Part shown: positions 1 through 6,470 of the stretch, in pieces
Numbering within the stretch: the stretch's first letter is position 1
Layout: every line of letters begins with the position of its first letter
Source: Deltaproteobacteria bacterium
GTDB lineage: Bacteria; Chloroflexota; Dehalococcoidia; Dehalococcoidales; BS750m-G39
Direction of reading: 5' to 3'
DNA length: 11,939 nucleotides
Assembly: GCA_013202445.1 (NCBI GenBank)
Contig: JABMRW010000130.1
Location: forward strand, 1-11,939
Translations under genes and position numbers: made by a program
Notes under the pieces: generated by a model
Told to the model about the DNA's origin: nothing
Seen by the model: the letters and a program-made list of their open reading frames with translations, nothing else
Database searches by the model: none

Positions 1-44
1 CAAAGCTGGACAGCTAACTAGCCAAACACCCTCACCCCCTGTAT

Positions 45-81
45 CCCCCTCTCCCTCAAGGGAGAGGGGGAAGGTTTTTTT
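45..81 (+). terminator. GC-rich hairpin followed by T-tract, possible terminator
   Basis: CCCCCTCTCCC (45-55) pairs perfectly with GGGAGAGGGGG (60-70) over 11 bp around the loop TCAA. Seven T residues follow at 75-81, but AAGG separates them from the stem, so this is not an ideal intrinsic terminator. It could end a + strand gene lying left of the window. Alternatively it is one copy of a dispersed palindromic repeat, since stems of this CCCTCTCCCT type are common as REP-like elements in several bacterial groups. Confidence 0.4.
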
Positions 82-84
82 AAG

Positions 85-106
85 AAGAGGGGCGTTAGCC
101 CCTCTT
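85..106. repeat. Perfect 9-bp stem inverted repeat
   Basis: AAGAGGGGC (85-93) and GCCCCTCTT (98-106) form a perfect 9-bp stem around GTTA. It sits only 14 bases beyond the preceding hairpin. Its core is repeated in inverted orientation at 177-187, so alternative long-range pairing is possible. There is no T-tract on either side in the right orientation, so I do not call it a terminator. Confidence 0.5.
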
Positions 107-206
107 AAACACCCTGTCAGGCTAGACCTCCCCTTATCCCCACCCCCAGAAAGGAGAATAAAGTCCACTCCTGAATGGGCTAACGCCTCCCTTCCCCCCC
201 CAAAAA

Positions 207-357
207 AAAGAGTTGGAGAGGCGAAGGGGTGAGGAAGAGAGTTTTAGAAGCGCAGCTTATAAGGGCGGGAGGGTGGGAAGAAAGAGAACCGTTGAAAAGG
301 GAGGTGAGGCAAAGAGTTGTAGAGAGGCGAAGCCTTTGAGGGCGGGTGGGTGGGAAG
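207..357. repeat. Two diverged copies of a G-rich non-coding repeat
   Basis: The block AAAGAGTTGGAGAGGCGAAG at 207-226 recurs at 311-332 with a 2-base insertion. A second block at 261-280 (AAGGGCGGGAGGGTGGGAAG) recurs at 338-357 with two substitutions. Block order is the same in both copies, but spacing between blocks shrinks from 54 to 27 bases start to start, so the copies differ by an internal indel. The pattern fits decayed copies of a dispersed intergenic repeat. The runs of three or more G could also allow G-quadruplex formation, which I cannot test here. Confidence 0.55.
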
Positions 358-399
358 CAAAACAACAATAAAAAAGAGAGGAAGAGCAAAGCCCCCAAA

Positions 400-428
400 T
401 TGACACTAATTAACCAGACCGTTAGAAT
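400..428 (+). promoter_or_regulatory. Sigma70-type promoter of the M16 protease gene
   Basis: TTGACA (400-405, full consensus -35) is followed after exactly 17 bases by TAGAAT (423-428, five of six -10 positions). The predicted transcription start is near 435, leaving a leader of about 25 bases before the TTG at 460. This placement rules out the upstream in-frame GTG at 346 as the start codon for this transcript. Confidence 0.7.
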
Positions 429-459
429 ATCACTTAACATTAAATTAAAGAGGCAAAGC

Positions 460-1722
460 TTGCACCAAAAGACTACCCTGGATAACGGACTGCGGGTTAT
501 CACCGCCACCATGCCCCATACCCGCTCGGTATCTATCAGCATCTTTATCGGCGCTGGCTCCAGGTACGAGGCCGACAGCCAGGCCGGTGTCTCCCATTTC
601 ATCGAGCACCTTATGTTCAAGGGCACGCCCAGGCGCACCACCGCCAGGGATATCTCGGTGGCAATAGAGGGGTTGGGGGGCATCATTAACGCCGGCACCG
701 ACAAGGAGCTGACCGTTTACTGGTGCAAGGTGGCTCAACAGCACTTCTCCCTGGCCCTGGACGTGCTGGCCGACATAGTTCTCCACTCCAAATTTGACCC
801 CAGTGACATCGAGAATGAGCGCCGGGTTATCATTGAAGAGATTCACATGGGAAAGGATTCCCCCTCCCAACTGGTTAATATACTCATCGATGAGCTTCTC
901 TGGCCCGACCACCCCCTGGGCAGGGATATAGCCGGAGATAAGGACTCGGTGGCCGGCATCAGCCGGGATATGATGCTCGACTACCTGGCCTGCCAGTATC
1001 AACCCGGCAACACCGTGGTCAGTATTGCCGGCGCTCTAAAGCACCGGGAGATGGTAACCGCCGTAAACGGAGCACTGGGCGGCTGGGCTAAACGAGAGCC
1101 TCGCCCCGGATATCAGGCATACAAGGAACGTCCCTTTCCCCGGCTTAACGTTGAGAGAAAAGACACCGAGCAAGTTCACCTCTGCCTGGGGCTAAACGGC
1201 CTGCCCCTGCTACACCCCCGGCGCTTTGTCCTGGACCTGCTTAATGTAATCCTGGGGGAGGGGATGAGCAGCCGTCTGTTTACCAAGATTCGCGACCGTC
1301 TGGGACTGGCCTACAGCATCCACAGCTATACAGACCACTTTCTGGATACCGGCGCCATCACTGTTTATGCCGGCGTGGAGCCGAAAAACCTGCCGGTGGC
1401 CATCAAGGCCATACTGGAGCAGCTTTCCCTGCTCAAAGAGCCAGTCCCCGAAGATGAACTGGTTAAAGCCAAGGAACTGGCCAAGGGAAGGTTGCTGCTG
1501 CGCATGGAGGACAGCCGCAGTGTGGCCGGGTGGATGGGTGGACAGGAGATTCTCACCGGAAAGGTTCTAAGCGTTGACCAGGTTACGTCAATTCTTGACG
1601 CTATTACCGCCGAAGAACTGGGGCAACTGGCCAGGGAGCTGCTGGTGGATAGCCAGCTAAGGCTGGCGGTGGTGGGGCCGGTGGCTGAGGACGAACCATT
1701 AGATGAGATGCTAAAATTATAA
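460..1722 (+). CDS. M16 family zinc metallopeptidase (mitochondrial processing peptidase-like)
   Basis: A 420-residue insulinase-superfamily protease, the usual size for single-unit bacterial M16B enzymes, which work as dimers and degrade peptides or process proteins. The inverted zinc motif HxxEH is seen as HFIEH (residues 46-50), and the third ligand is expected at Glu126 in the segment RRVIIEEI. The C-terminal inactive-like domain carries the family signature GEGMSSRLF...RDRLGLAYS, which contributes the substrate-binding Arg/Tyr. No signal peptide is seen, so it is probably cytosolic. I chose TTG at 460 because an SD-like AAAGAGG lies 6 bases upstream, the first residues then match family N-termini (QKTTLDNGLRV), and the promoter lies at 400-428. 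The frame is open back to a GTG at 346, but that extension is low-complexity and lies upstream of the promoter. It appears to be a single-gene transcript ending at the shared hairpin at 1725-1757. Confidence 0.9.
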   Translation: MHQKTTLDNGLRVITATMPHTRSVSISIFIGAGSRYEADSQAGVSHFIEHLMFKGTPRRTTARDISVAIEGLGGIINAGTDKELTVYWCKVAQQHFSLALDVLADIVLHSKFDPSDIENERRVIIEEIHMGKDSPSQLVNILIDELLWPDHPLGRDIAGDKDSVAGISRDMMLDYLACQYQPGNTVVSIAGALKHREMVTAVNGALGGWAKREPRPGYQAYKERPFPRLNVERKDTEQVHLCLGLNGLPLLHPRRFVLDLLNVILGEGMSSRLFTKIRDRLGLAYSIHSYTDHFLDTGAITVYAGVEPKNLPVAIKAILEQLSLLKEPVPEDELVKAKELAKGRLLLRMEDSRSVAGWMGGQEILTGKVLSVDQVTSILDAITAEELGQLARELLVDSQLRLAVVGPVAEDEPLDEMLKL

Positions 1723-1724
1723 AA

Positions 1725-1757
1725 AAATAGCCGTGGTCTTAAAGACCACGGCTATTT
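1725..1757. terminator. Bidirectional intrinsic terminator between M16 gene and groL
   Basis: A perfect 15-bp stem (1725-1739 with 1743-1757) surrounds a TAA loop, directly after the M16 stop codon (1720-1722) and 21 bases beyond the groL stop. On the - strand the stem runs into about seven consecutive T residues (complement of 1721-1727), a strong terminator for groS-groL. On the + strand only TTT follows, so it is weaker for the M16 gene. Confidence 0.85.
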
Positions 1758-1778
1758 CGGTTAGATAACAATGTTTGA

Positions 1779-3407
1779 CTAGTACATACCTTCCATACCA
1801 CCCATACCACCCGGTGGCATACCCGCCGCCTTATCCTTCTCCGGTAGGTCCGCCACCAGTGCCTCGGTAATCAAGACCATGACGGCGATACTGGCGGCAT
1901 TCTCCAGGGCTGACCTTACCACCTTGGTCGGGTCAATAATGCCCTTTGCCACCATATCACAAAACTCATCGGCTTCGGCATCGTAGCCAACGCCGGCCTT
2001 GCTCTTCTTTACCGCGTCAACTATCACAGAGCCGTCCTTACCGGCATTTTCGGCAATCCAGCGAATCGGCGCCTCTACCGCTTTGCGGATAATGTTCATA
2101 CCGGTAAGCTCATCGGCGCTGACGCCTGTCTTCTTTAAAGCCGTAGCAGCCCGCAGCAGAGCCACGCCGCCACCTGGCAGAATACCCTCTTCTACCGCCG
2201 CCCGGGTGGCCGACAGGGCGTCCTCAACCCGATGCTTCCTCTCTTTAAGCTCAACCTCGGTAGCCGCACCAACCTTGATTACGCCAACACCGCCGACCAG
2301 CTTCGCCTGTCTCTCCTGCAGTTTCTCGCGGTCAAAATCGGAGGTGGTTTCCTCTATCTGAGCCTTAATCTGCTTGATTCTGGCTTTAATATCCTCTTCG
2401 GAGCCTCTACCCTCAACTATGGTGGTGTTGTCCTTATCCGACGTTACCCGGCGGGCCCGGCCTAAATCTTCCACGGTAACCGAATCCAGCTTGCGCCCGA
2501 CATCCTCAGAGATTACCTTGCCGCCGGTGAGGATAGCTATATCCTCCAGCATCGCCTTACGCCTATCGCCAAAGCCGGGAGCCTTGATCGCCAGAATATT
2601 GAGCGTGCCCCGCAGCTTGTTGACCACCAACGTAGCCAGGGCTTCGCCTTCTATGTCCTCGGCGATAATCAGCAGGTTCTTGGATACCTGCAGTATCTTC
2701 TCCAGAGCGGGCAGCAGGTCAGATATTGCCGAGATTTTCTTGTCGGTGATGAGGATATAGGGATCCTCTATCTCCGTCTCCATCTTTTCGGCATTGGTGA
2801 TGAAATAGGGGCTGATATAACCGCGGTCAAACTGCATACCCTCAACATACTCGGTCTCATACTTTATACCCTTGGACTCCTCAACGGTGATAACCCCATC
2901 CAAGCCTACCTTTTCCATTACCTCGGCAATCAGTTCGCCAATTTCCTTATCCTTGGCGGTGATGGTGCCTACCTGCGCAATCTGCTCCTTGCCCTTGACC
3001 TCAACCGACACCCGCTTTAGCTCTTCAATAATGGCCTTGGTCGCTTTCTCAATGCCCTTCTTGAGGGCTATGGGCTCAGCCCCCGCCGCCACGTTCTTGA
3101 AGCCTTCGGTGATGATGGCGTGAGCCAGGACGGTAGAGGTGGTGGTGCCATCGCCGCAGGCATCGTTGGTCTTGGTGGCCGCTTCCTTGACCAGTTGAGC
3201 ACCCATGTTCTCAAAGGGGTCGGAAAGCTCAATCTCCTTGGCAATGGTAACCCCGTCATCAATTACCGACGGAGCCCCCCATTTCTTGTCCAGCGCCACA
3301 CAATGCCCCTTGGGGCCCAGGGTCACCTTAACGGCATCAGCCAGGGTGTCTATCCCCTTCTTTATGGCGTGCCTGACTTCTTCATCAAAAATAATCTGTT
3401 TTCCCAT
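1779..3407 (-). CDS. groL: Chaperonin GroEL (Hsp60)
   Basis: A 542-residue 60-kDa chaperonin, which assembles as two stacked heptameric rings and folds client proteins in an ATP-driven cycle with GroES. Family hallmarks are the N-terminal equatorial segment ending in TLGPKG, the nucleotide-binding GDGTTT motif, the signature ALSATRAAVEEGILPGGGVA, and a flexible C-terminal GGM-rich tail (GGMGGMEGMY). The ATG at 3407 has a perfect AAGGAGG (3412-3418) 4 bases upstream, and that Shine-Dalgarno overlaps the groS stop codon, so the two genes are tightly coupled. It shares the CIRCE-controlled promoter upstream of groS and ends at the hairpin at 1725-1757. Length and motifs show no defect. Confidence 0.98.
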   Translation of the reverse strand: MGKQIIFDEEVRHAIKKGIDTLADAVKVTLGPKGHCVALDKKWGAPSVIDDGVTIAKEIELSDPFENMGAQLVKEAATKTNDACGDGTTTSTVLAHAIITEGFKNVAAGAEPIALKKGIEKATKAIIEELKRVSVEVKGKEQIAQVGTITAKDKEIGELIAEVMEKVGLDGVITVEESKGIKYETEYVEGMQFDRGYISPYFITNAEKMETEIEDPYILITDKKISAISDLLPALEKILQVSKNLLIIAEDIEGEALATLVVNKLRGTLNILAIKAPGFGDRRKAMLEDIAILTGGKVISEDVGRKLDSVTVEDLGRARRVTSDKDNTTIVEGRGSEEDIKARIKQIKAQIEETTSDFDREKLQERQAKLVGGVGVIKVGAATEVELKERKHRVEDALSATRAAVEEGILPGGGVALLRAATALKKTGVSADELTGMNIIRKAVEAPIRWIAENAGKDGSVIVDAVKKSKAGVGYDAEADEFCDMVAKGIIDPTKVVRSALENAASIAVMVLITEALVADLPEKDKAAGMPPGGMGGMEGMY

Positions 3408-3416
3408 AATTCCTCC

Positions 3417-3719
3417 TTACTTCTTTCCAACCTTCTTGGCTAATATGTCGCTCTCACGCAGTATCATCAGCTCCTCACCGTCAATCTTAACCTCGGTGCC
3501 GCCATACTTAACATAGAGCACCACATCGCCAACCGTAACATCCATAGCTATCCGCTTGCCGTCCTCGGACAAACGGCCGGGACCAACTGCCAGTACCTTC
3601 CCCTCCTGGGGTTTCTCCTTGACAGTATCGGGGAGCACAATCCCCCCCTTGGTCACCTCTTCCCTCTCAATGGGCTTAACCACTATGCGATCGCCCAACG
3701 GTTGTAGTTTAACCGCCAT
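3417..3719 (-). CDS. groS: Co-chaperonin GroES (Hsp10)
   Basis: A 100-residue co-chaperonin that caps the GroEL ring as a heptamer. It starts with the typical LQPLGDRIVVKPIE strand. The mobile loop that contacts GroEL is visible as EEVTKGGIVLPDT, followed by EKPQEGKVLAVGPG; the C-terminal domain includes DVVLYVKYGGTEV. The ATG at 3719 has a perfect AAGGAGG (3726-3732) 6 bases upstream. It is the first gene of the groS-groL operon, only 9 bases before groL. The 40-base gap to the CIRCE element leaves the leader with the operator at its 5' end, the standard arrangement for HrcA repression. Confidence 0.97.
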   Translation of the reverse strand: MAVKLQPLGDRIVVKPIEREEVTKGGIVLPDTVKEKPQEGKVLAVGPGRLSEDGKRIAMDVTVGDVVLYVKYGGTEVKIDGEELMILRESDILAKKVGKK

Positions 3720-3758
3720 TCTAATCCTCCTTCCTCAAGTTCAATTGCTACTCTCATT

Positions 3759-3785
3759 TTAGCACTCTCGGGGGGAGAGTGCTAA
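3759..3785 (-). promoter_or_regulatory. CIRCE operator (HrcA binding site)
   Basis: TTAGCACTC (3759-3767), 9 bases, then GAGTGCTAA (3777-3785) is a perfect match to the CIRCE consensus TTAGCACTC-N9-GAGTGCTAA. HrcA binds this element and represses groESL and dnaK operons until heat shock depletes active HrcA. It begins where transcription from the promoter at 3792-3820 should start, so bound repressor would block initiation, and the inverted repeat would sit at the 5' end of the mRNA. Confidence 0.97.
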
Positions 3786-3791
3786 CGCTTA

Positions 3792-3820
3792 ATAATAACC
3801 TACCTGAGCCTAAGTATCAA
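3792..3820 (-). promoter_or_regulatory. Sigma70-type promoter of groS-groL
   Basis: Read on the - strand, TTGATA (3820-3815; five of six consensus positions) is separated by 17 bases from TATTAT (3797-3792; five of six). The predicted start is near 3785, at the edge of the CIRCE element. This points to ordinary housekeeping-sigma transcription under HrcA repression, with no need for a heat-shock sigma factor. Confidence 0.8.
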
Positions 3821-3910
3821 CTAAGTCAACAGCCCCTCAGGGTCATTGAAAGATATCTAAAGGAGTTAAATGGTGTAATATGGCCATATATCTTGACTAT
3901 ACACCCTTTT

Positions 3911-4888
3911 TTAAGTCAGCTTAAGGCTGGGAACTACATCCAAGTCCAGGCTGTCAGCCCTACCCGCCCGCAGGCGGTAGTAGCCGCAGGCGGCAATCAT
4001 GGCGGCGTTATCGGTGCATAGTACGGGCGGGGGAACCAGCACGGGGAGGGGTGAAAGCTTTATGAGCTGCTCCCGAAGCAGGCCGTTTGACGCCACCCCG
4101 CCGGAAAGCAGGACTTTTTTTACCCGCCGCCCCCTGGCGACGGCCACCGTCTTGGTCACCAAAACCTCAATCACCGCAGCTTGAAAGCTGGCGGCGGCAT
4201 CAGCTACCGATAGCACCTTACCAGCTTCTACCAGTCGCAGCAGTGCTGTCTTAACCCCGCTAAAGCTAAAATCGTGGCTGCCCTTCAGCCAGGCGCGGGG
4301 TAAAGGAATAGAAGCCGTACCTTCCTTTGATGCCCGCTCAATAGCCGGGCCGCCGGGATAGCCCAGACCCAGTATCCTGGCGGCTTTATCAAAGGCTTCA
4401 CCGGCGGCATCATCCCTGGTACGCCCCAAGACCACATAATCACCGTGCCCCTTCATCAACACCAGGTCGCTGTGCCCCCCGGAAACAATAAGGCAGACCA
4501 CCGGAAAATCAACGCTGTTACCTCCCAGCCAGTTGGCGTAGATGTGAGCCTCCAGGTGGTTGACCCCGATAAGGGGCAAACCCTGAGACAAAGCGATGGC
4601 TTTAGCCACGTTCACCCCCACCAGCAGTGAGCCGGCCAGACCCGGCCCCATGGTGACGGCAATGCCGGACAGGTCTTCCCAGCTAACCCCGGCTTCGGTA
4701 ATTGCCCGCTCTATAACCGGAATAACCGAAAGCAGGTGCTGGCGGGAGGCTACCTCGGGGACAATCCCGCCGTAGCGGGCGTGGATTTCTACCTGAGAGG
4801 CAATCTGGTTGGAAAGTATTCGGGTGCCGTCCTCGACCACCGCCGCCGCCGTCTCATCACAGGAGGTCTCGATACCCAGAATTTTCAT
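3911..4888 (-). CDS. tsaD: tRNA N6-threonylcarbamoyladenosine (t6A) synthase subunit TsaD
   Basis: A 325-residue Kae1/TsaD protein, normal for the bacterial family. It transfers threonylcarbamoyl from threonylcarbamoyl-AMP to A37 of ANN-decoding tRNAs, working with TsaB and TsaE. Visible motifs: N-terminal GIETSCDETA (residues 5-14) of the ASKHA fold; metal-binding HLEAH (H111, H115); SGGHSDL (136-142); the nucleotide-site stretch AGEAFDK (162-168); FSFSGVKTA (207-215); SGGVASNG (262-269); and CTDNAAM with metal-ligand Asp293. I prefer ATG at 4888 to an in-frame TTG at 4897, because the protein then begins MKILGIETS as family members do. Neither start has a strong Shine-Dalgarno. groS follows 191 bases downstream on the same strand but has its own promoter. 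No partner tsaB or tsaE is in the window. Confidence 0.96.
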   Translation of the reverse strand: MKILGIETSCDETAAAVVEDGTRILSNQIASQVEIHARYGGIVPEVASRQHLLSVIPVIERAITEAGVSWEDLSGIAVTMGPGLAGSLLVGVNVAKAIALSQGLPLIGVNHLEAHIYANWLGGNSVDFPVVCLIVSGGHSDLVLMKGHGDYVVLGRTRDDAAGEAFDKAARILGLGYPGGPAIERASKEGTASIPLPRAWLKGSHDFSFSGVKTALLRLVEAGKVLSVADAAASFQAAVIEVLVTKTVAVARGRRVKKVLLSGGVASNGLLREQLIKLSPLPVLVPPPVLCTDNAAMIAACGYYRLRAGRADSLDLDVVPSLKLT

Positions 4889-4896
4889 ACCCCGCA

Positions 4897-4926
4897 ATTA
4901 TAGCATATACTCCACTCGTAAGTGGA
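4897..4926 (-). promoter_or_regulatory. Possible tsaD -10 box with adjoining palindrome
   Basis: On the - strand a perfect TATAAT occupies 4902-4897, and another lies at 4932-4927. Neither has a good -35 at 16-18 bases. Between them is the perfect inverted repeat TCCACT-CGTA-AGTGGA (4911-4926). If the proximal hexamer is used, the mRNA would start within about 2 bases of the ATG at 4888, giving an almost leaderless transcript, which would fit the lack of a Shine-Dalgarno. This is inference from short motifs only. Confidence 0.35.
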
Positions 4927-5100
4927 ATTATAAGATTGCTTTCTACCTAACCCGCTTAGATATTTACTTACCATAACGCAAAAAACAAATCCCAGCCTCC
5001 ACCCGTGCCTGAATTGTTTCCCCGAATTTTCCGGAGTGGTATTTTGTCGCCCCTCCGGGCATAAAACCAGGGAGGTGCATAGCCCACAGAATTTATTCCT

Positions 5101-5129
5101 TTGACACACCTACCGACCAATGATATTAT
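5101..5129 (+). promoter_or_regulatory. Sigma70-type promoter of the CorC-DUF2344-tilS operon
   Basis: TTGACA (5101-5106, full consensus) is followed after exactly 17 bases by TATTAT (5124-5129, five of six), with TGA immediately before it. The predicted start is near 5136, giving a leader of about 57 bases. A GGGGTG Shine-Dalgarno-like stretch lies just before the ATG at 5193. No other promoter of comparable quality was noticed between the three genes. Confidence 0.75.
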
Positions 5130-5150
5130 GACGAAAAAGGAACTATTCAG

Positions 5151-5170
5151 GTTTATAGAAGTTTATAGAA
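5151..5170 (+). repeat. Tandem 10-base repeat in operon leader
   Basis: GTTTATAGAA occurs twice back to back, without mismatch, in the 5' untranslated leader of the CorC-like gene. It could be a slippage product or a short protein- or RNA-binding site. Nothing else in the window resembles it. Confidence 0.5.
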
Positions 5171-5192
5171 ACTGATAGTGGGGTGATGCTAT

Positions 5193-6470
5193 ATGGATGG
5201 CCTTGATACACTGTACGTGGCGCTTCTTTTCGTCTGCCTGCTGCTATCCGCCTTCTTCTCCAGCTCGGAGACCGCCTTTATATCTCTGCAGAAGGTAAGG
5301 ATTCAGCACCTGATTGATAAAAAGGTGAGAGGAGCAAGACTGGTATCCAGGATGGTGGAGAAACCGGAGAAGCTTCTTTCCACCATACTGCTGGGTAATA
5401 ACTTCGTTAACACGGCGGCTGCCGCTCTAGGCACCGCCCTGGCCATTAAATTCTGGCCGGAGCACGGCATCCTCATATCTACCATCGTGGTGACCGTCCT
5501 TCTATTGATATTCTCTGAGACCACCCCCAAGACAATAGCCACCCGCCATGCCGAGGGTCTAGCATTATTCTTTGCCCGGCCGATAGAGGCGCTCTCCTGG
5601 CTGCTTACCCCATTCGTGGTGGCGCTGAGCTGGATTGCCTCGGGCTTCAGCAAAATGCTGGGCGGGGCGCCGGTTTCCCGGTCCCTGGCCAGCGAAGATG
5701 AAATCCGAACCATGATATCAATGGGGCATAAAGAGGGGACAGTGGAGGAAGAAGAGGCGGAGATGCTGCACAAGGTGTTTGAGTTCGGTAACCGCCCGGT
5801 CAGGGAGGTTATGGTACCGCGCACCGAGGTGATATGGGTAACCAGGGGCACCAAACTGGCCGATTTCCTGGATCTTTACGCCAAAAACCCGCTATCCCGC
5901 TTTCCGGTATATGAGCATAACATAGATAATATAGTCGGCATTCTGGCGGTAAAGGATATACTCATGGCCCAAGCCAAGGGGGCATTCAATAATGAGGATA
6001 CCATTGATGACCTGATTCGTCCGGCTTACTTTACCCCTGAAACCAAGCGGGTCAGCGAGCTCTTTGCCGAGATGAGGGATAAGAACTTCCGGATAACGGT
6101 GGTAGTTGATGAGTTCGGCGGCACCGCCGGCATCGTCAGCCTCAGCGGGCTGATGGAGGAAATCGTCGGTCCGGTGGGTGACGAGTTGGCGGCGATAGAA
6201 AAGGATTACGAGACTATCAACGAGTACACCTTCCAGGTTGACGGCGGCATGCGGGTTGAGGAAGCCAACGACGAGATGAAACTGAACATACCCGAAGGTG
6301 ACGACTACGAAACGGTAGCCGGCTTTATCCTTGACCTCCTGGGGCACATACCCAAACAAGGTGAACAGCTAAAGTACAAGAACTTCAAGATCGTTATCAC
6401 CGAGATGCGGGGAATGAAAATCGAGAATATACGCCTTATCAAGGAAACGCATGCAGAGAATTCGGATTAG
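5193..6470 (+). CDS. CNNM/CorC-family membrane protein with DUF21, CBS pair and CorC_HlyC domains
   Basis: A 425-residue hemolysin C/CorC/MpfA-type protein. The family is linked to Mg2+ (and Co2+) transport or efflux in the inner membrane; exact substrate and direction are not readable from sequence. Residues 1 to about 165 form the DUF21/CNNM membrane domain, with hydrophobic segments near 7-25, 63-86, 92-108 and 132-152 and the family motifs SSSETAF (23-29) and FSETTPKTIA (107-116). A CBS pair follows (about 205-320, with EVMVPRTEV at 205-213 and VVVDEFGGTAGIVS at 303-316). The C-terminal CorC_HlyC domain (about 335-417) contains the typical DDYETVAGFIL. It is first in a + strand operon behind the promoter at 5101-5129, and its 3' end overlaps the next gene by 20 bases. 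Confidence 0.93.
   Translation: MDGLDTLYVALLFVCLLLSAFFSSSETAFISLQKVRIQHLIDKKVRGARLVSRMVEKPEKLLSTILLGNNFVNTAAAALGTALAIKFWPEHGILISTIVVTVLLLIFSETTPKTIATRHAEGLALFFARPIEALSWLLTPFVVALSWIASGFSKMLGGAPVSRSLASEDEIRTMISMGHKEGTVEEEEAEMLHKVFEFGNRPVREVMVPRTEVIWVTRGTKLADFLDLYAKNPLSRFPVYEHNIDNIVGILAVKDILMAQAKGAFNNEDTIDDLIRPAYFTPETKRVSELFAEMRDKNFRITVVVDEFGGTAGIVSLSGLMEEIVGPVGDELAAIEKDYETINEYTFQVDGGMRVEEANDEMKLNIPEGDDYETVAGFILDLLGHIPKQGEQLKYKNFKIVITEMRGMKIENIRLIKETHAENSD

Larger units (their letters stand above)
1..399. other. Gene-free region with hairpins and G-rich repeats
   Basis: I see no convincing coding sequence in this stretch. Reading frames that cross it have low-complexity composition and no family resemblance. 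It contains two close hairpins (45-70 and 85-106), an 11-base inverted pair (GGCGTTAGCCC at 91-101 and GGGCTAACGCC at 177-187), and two diverged G-rich direct repeats between 207 and 357. Strand composition is skewed: pyrimidine-rich on the + strand from about 25 to 200, purine-rich from about 201 to 390. The M16 protease promoter begins at 400. The region is probably an intergenic spacer populated by dispersed non-coding repeats. Confidence 0.6.
4889..5192. other. Divergent intergenic region, tsaD / CNNM-CorC gene
   Basis: About 300 bases between two outward-facing genes. It holds a strong + strand promoter (5101-5129), a candidate tsaD -10 hexamer (4897-4902), a short palindrome (4911-4926), a tandem 10-base repeat (5151-5170) and a weak inverted pair CCGGAG (5031-5036) / CTCCGG (5053-5058). 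A 74-codon - strand frame across 4885-5109 has no family resemblance and no Shine-Dalgarno I could support, so I do not call a gene. Confidence 0.6.

Noticed and set aside
445..1002. 185-codon open frame on the - strand
   Set aside because: It lies wholly opposite the M16 protease catalytic domain, which has its full zinc motif. The antisense product has low-complexity composition without recognisable motifs.
4886..4897. TTG at 4897 as start of tsaD
   Set aside because: It would add three residues before the family-typical MKILGIETS start, has no Shine-Dalgarno, and overlaps the candidate -10 hexamer.
4885..5109. 74-codon open frame on the - strand with several cysteines upstream of tsaD
   Set aside because: No Shine-Dalgarno I could support, no family resemblance, and its end overlaps the start of tsaD in another frame. 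Treated as intergenic.
5892..6359. 155-codon open frame on the - strand
   Set aside because: Antisense to the CBS and CorC_HlyC domains of the membrane protein; no independent support.
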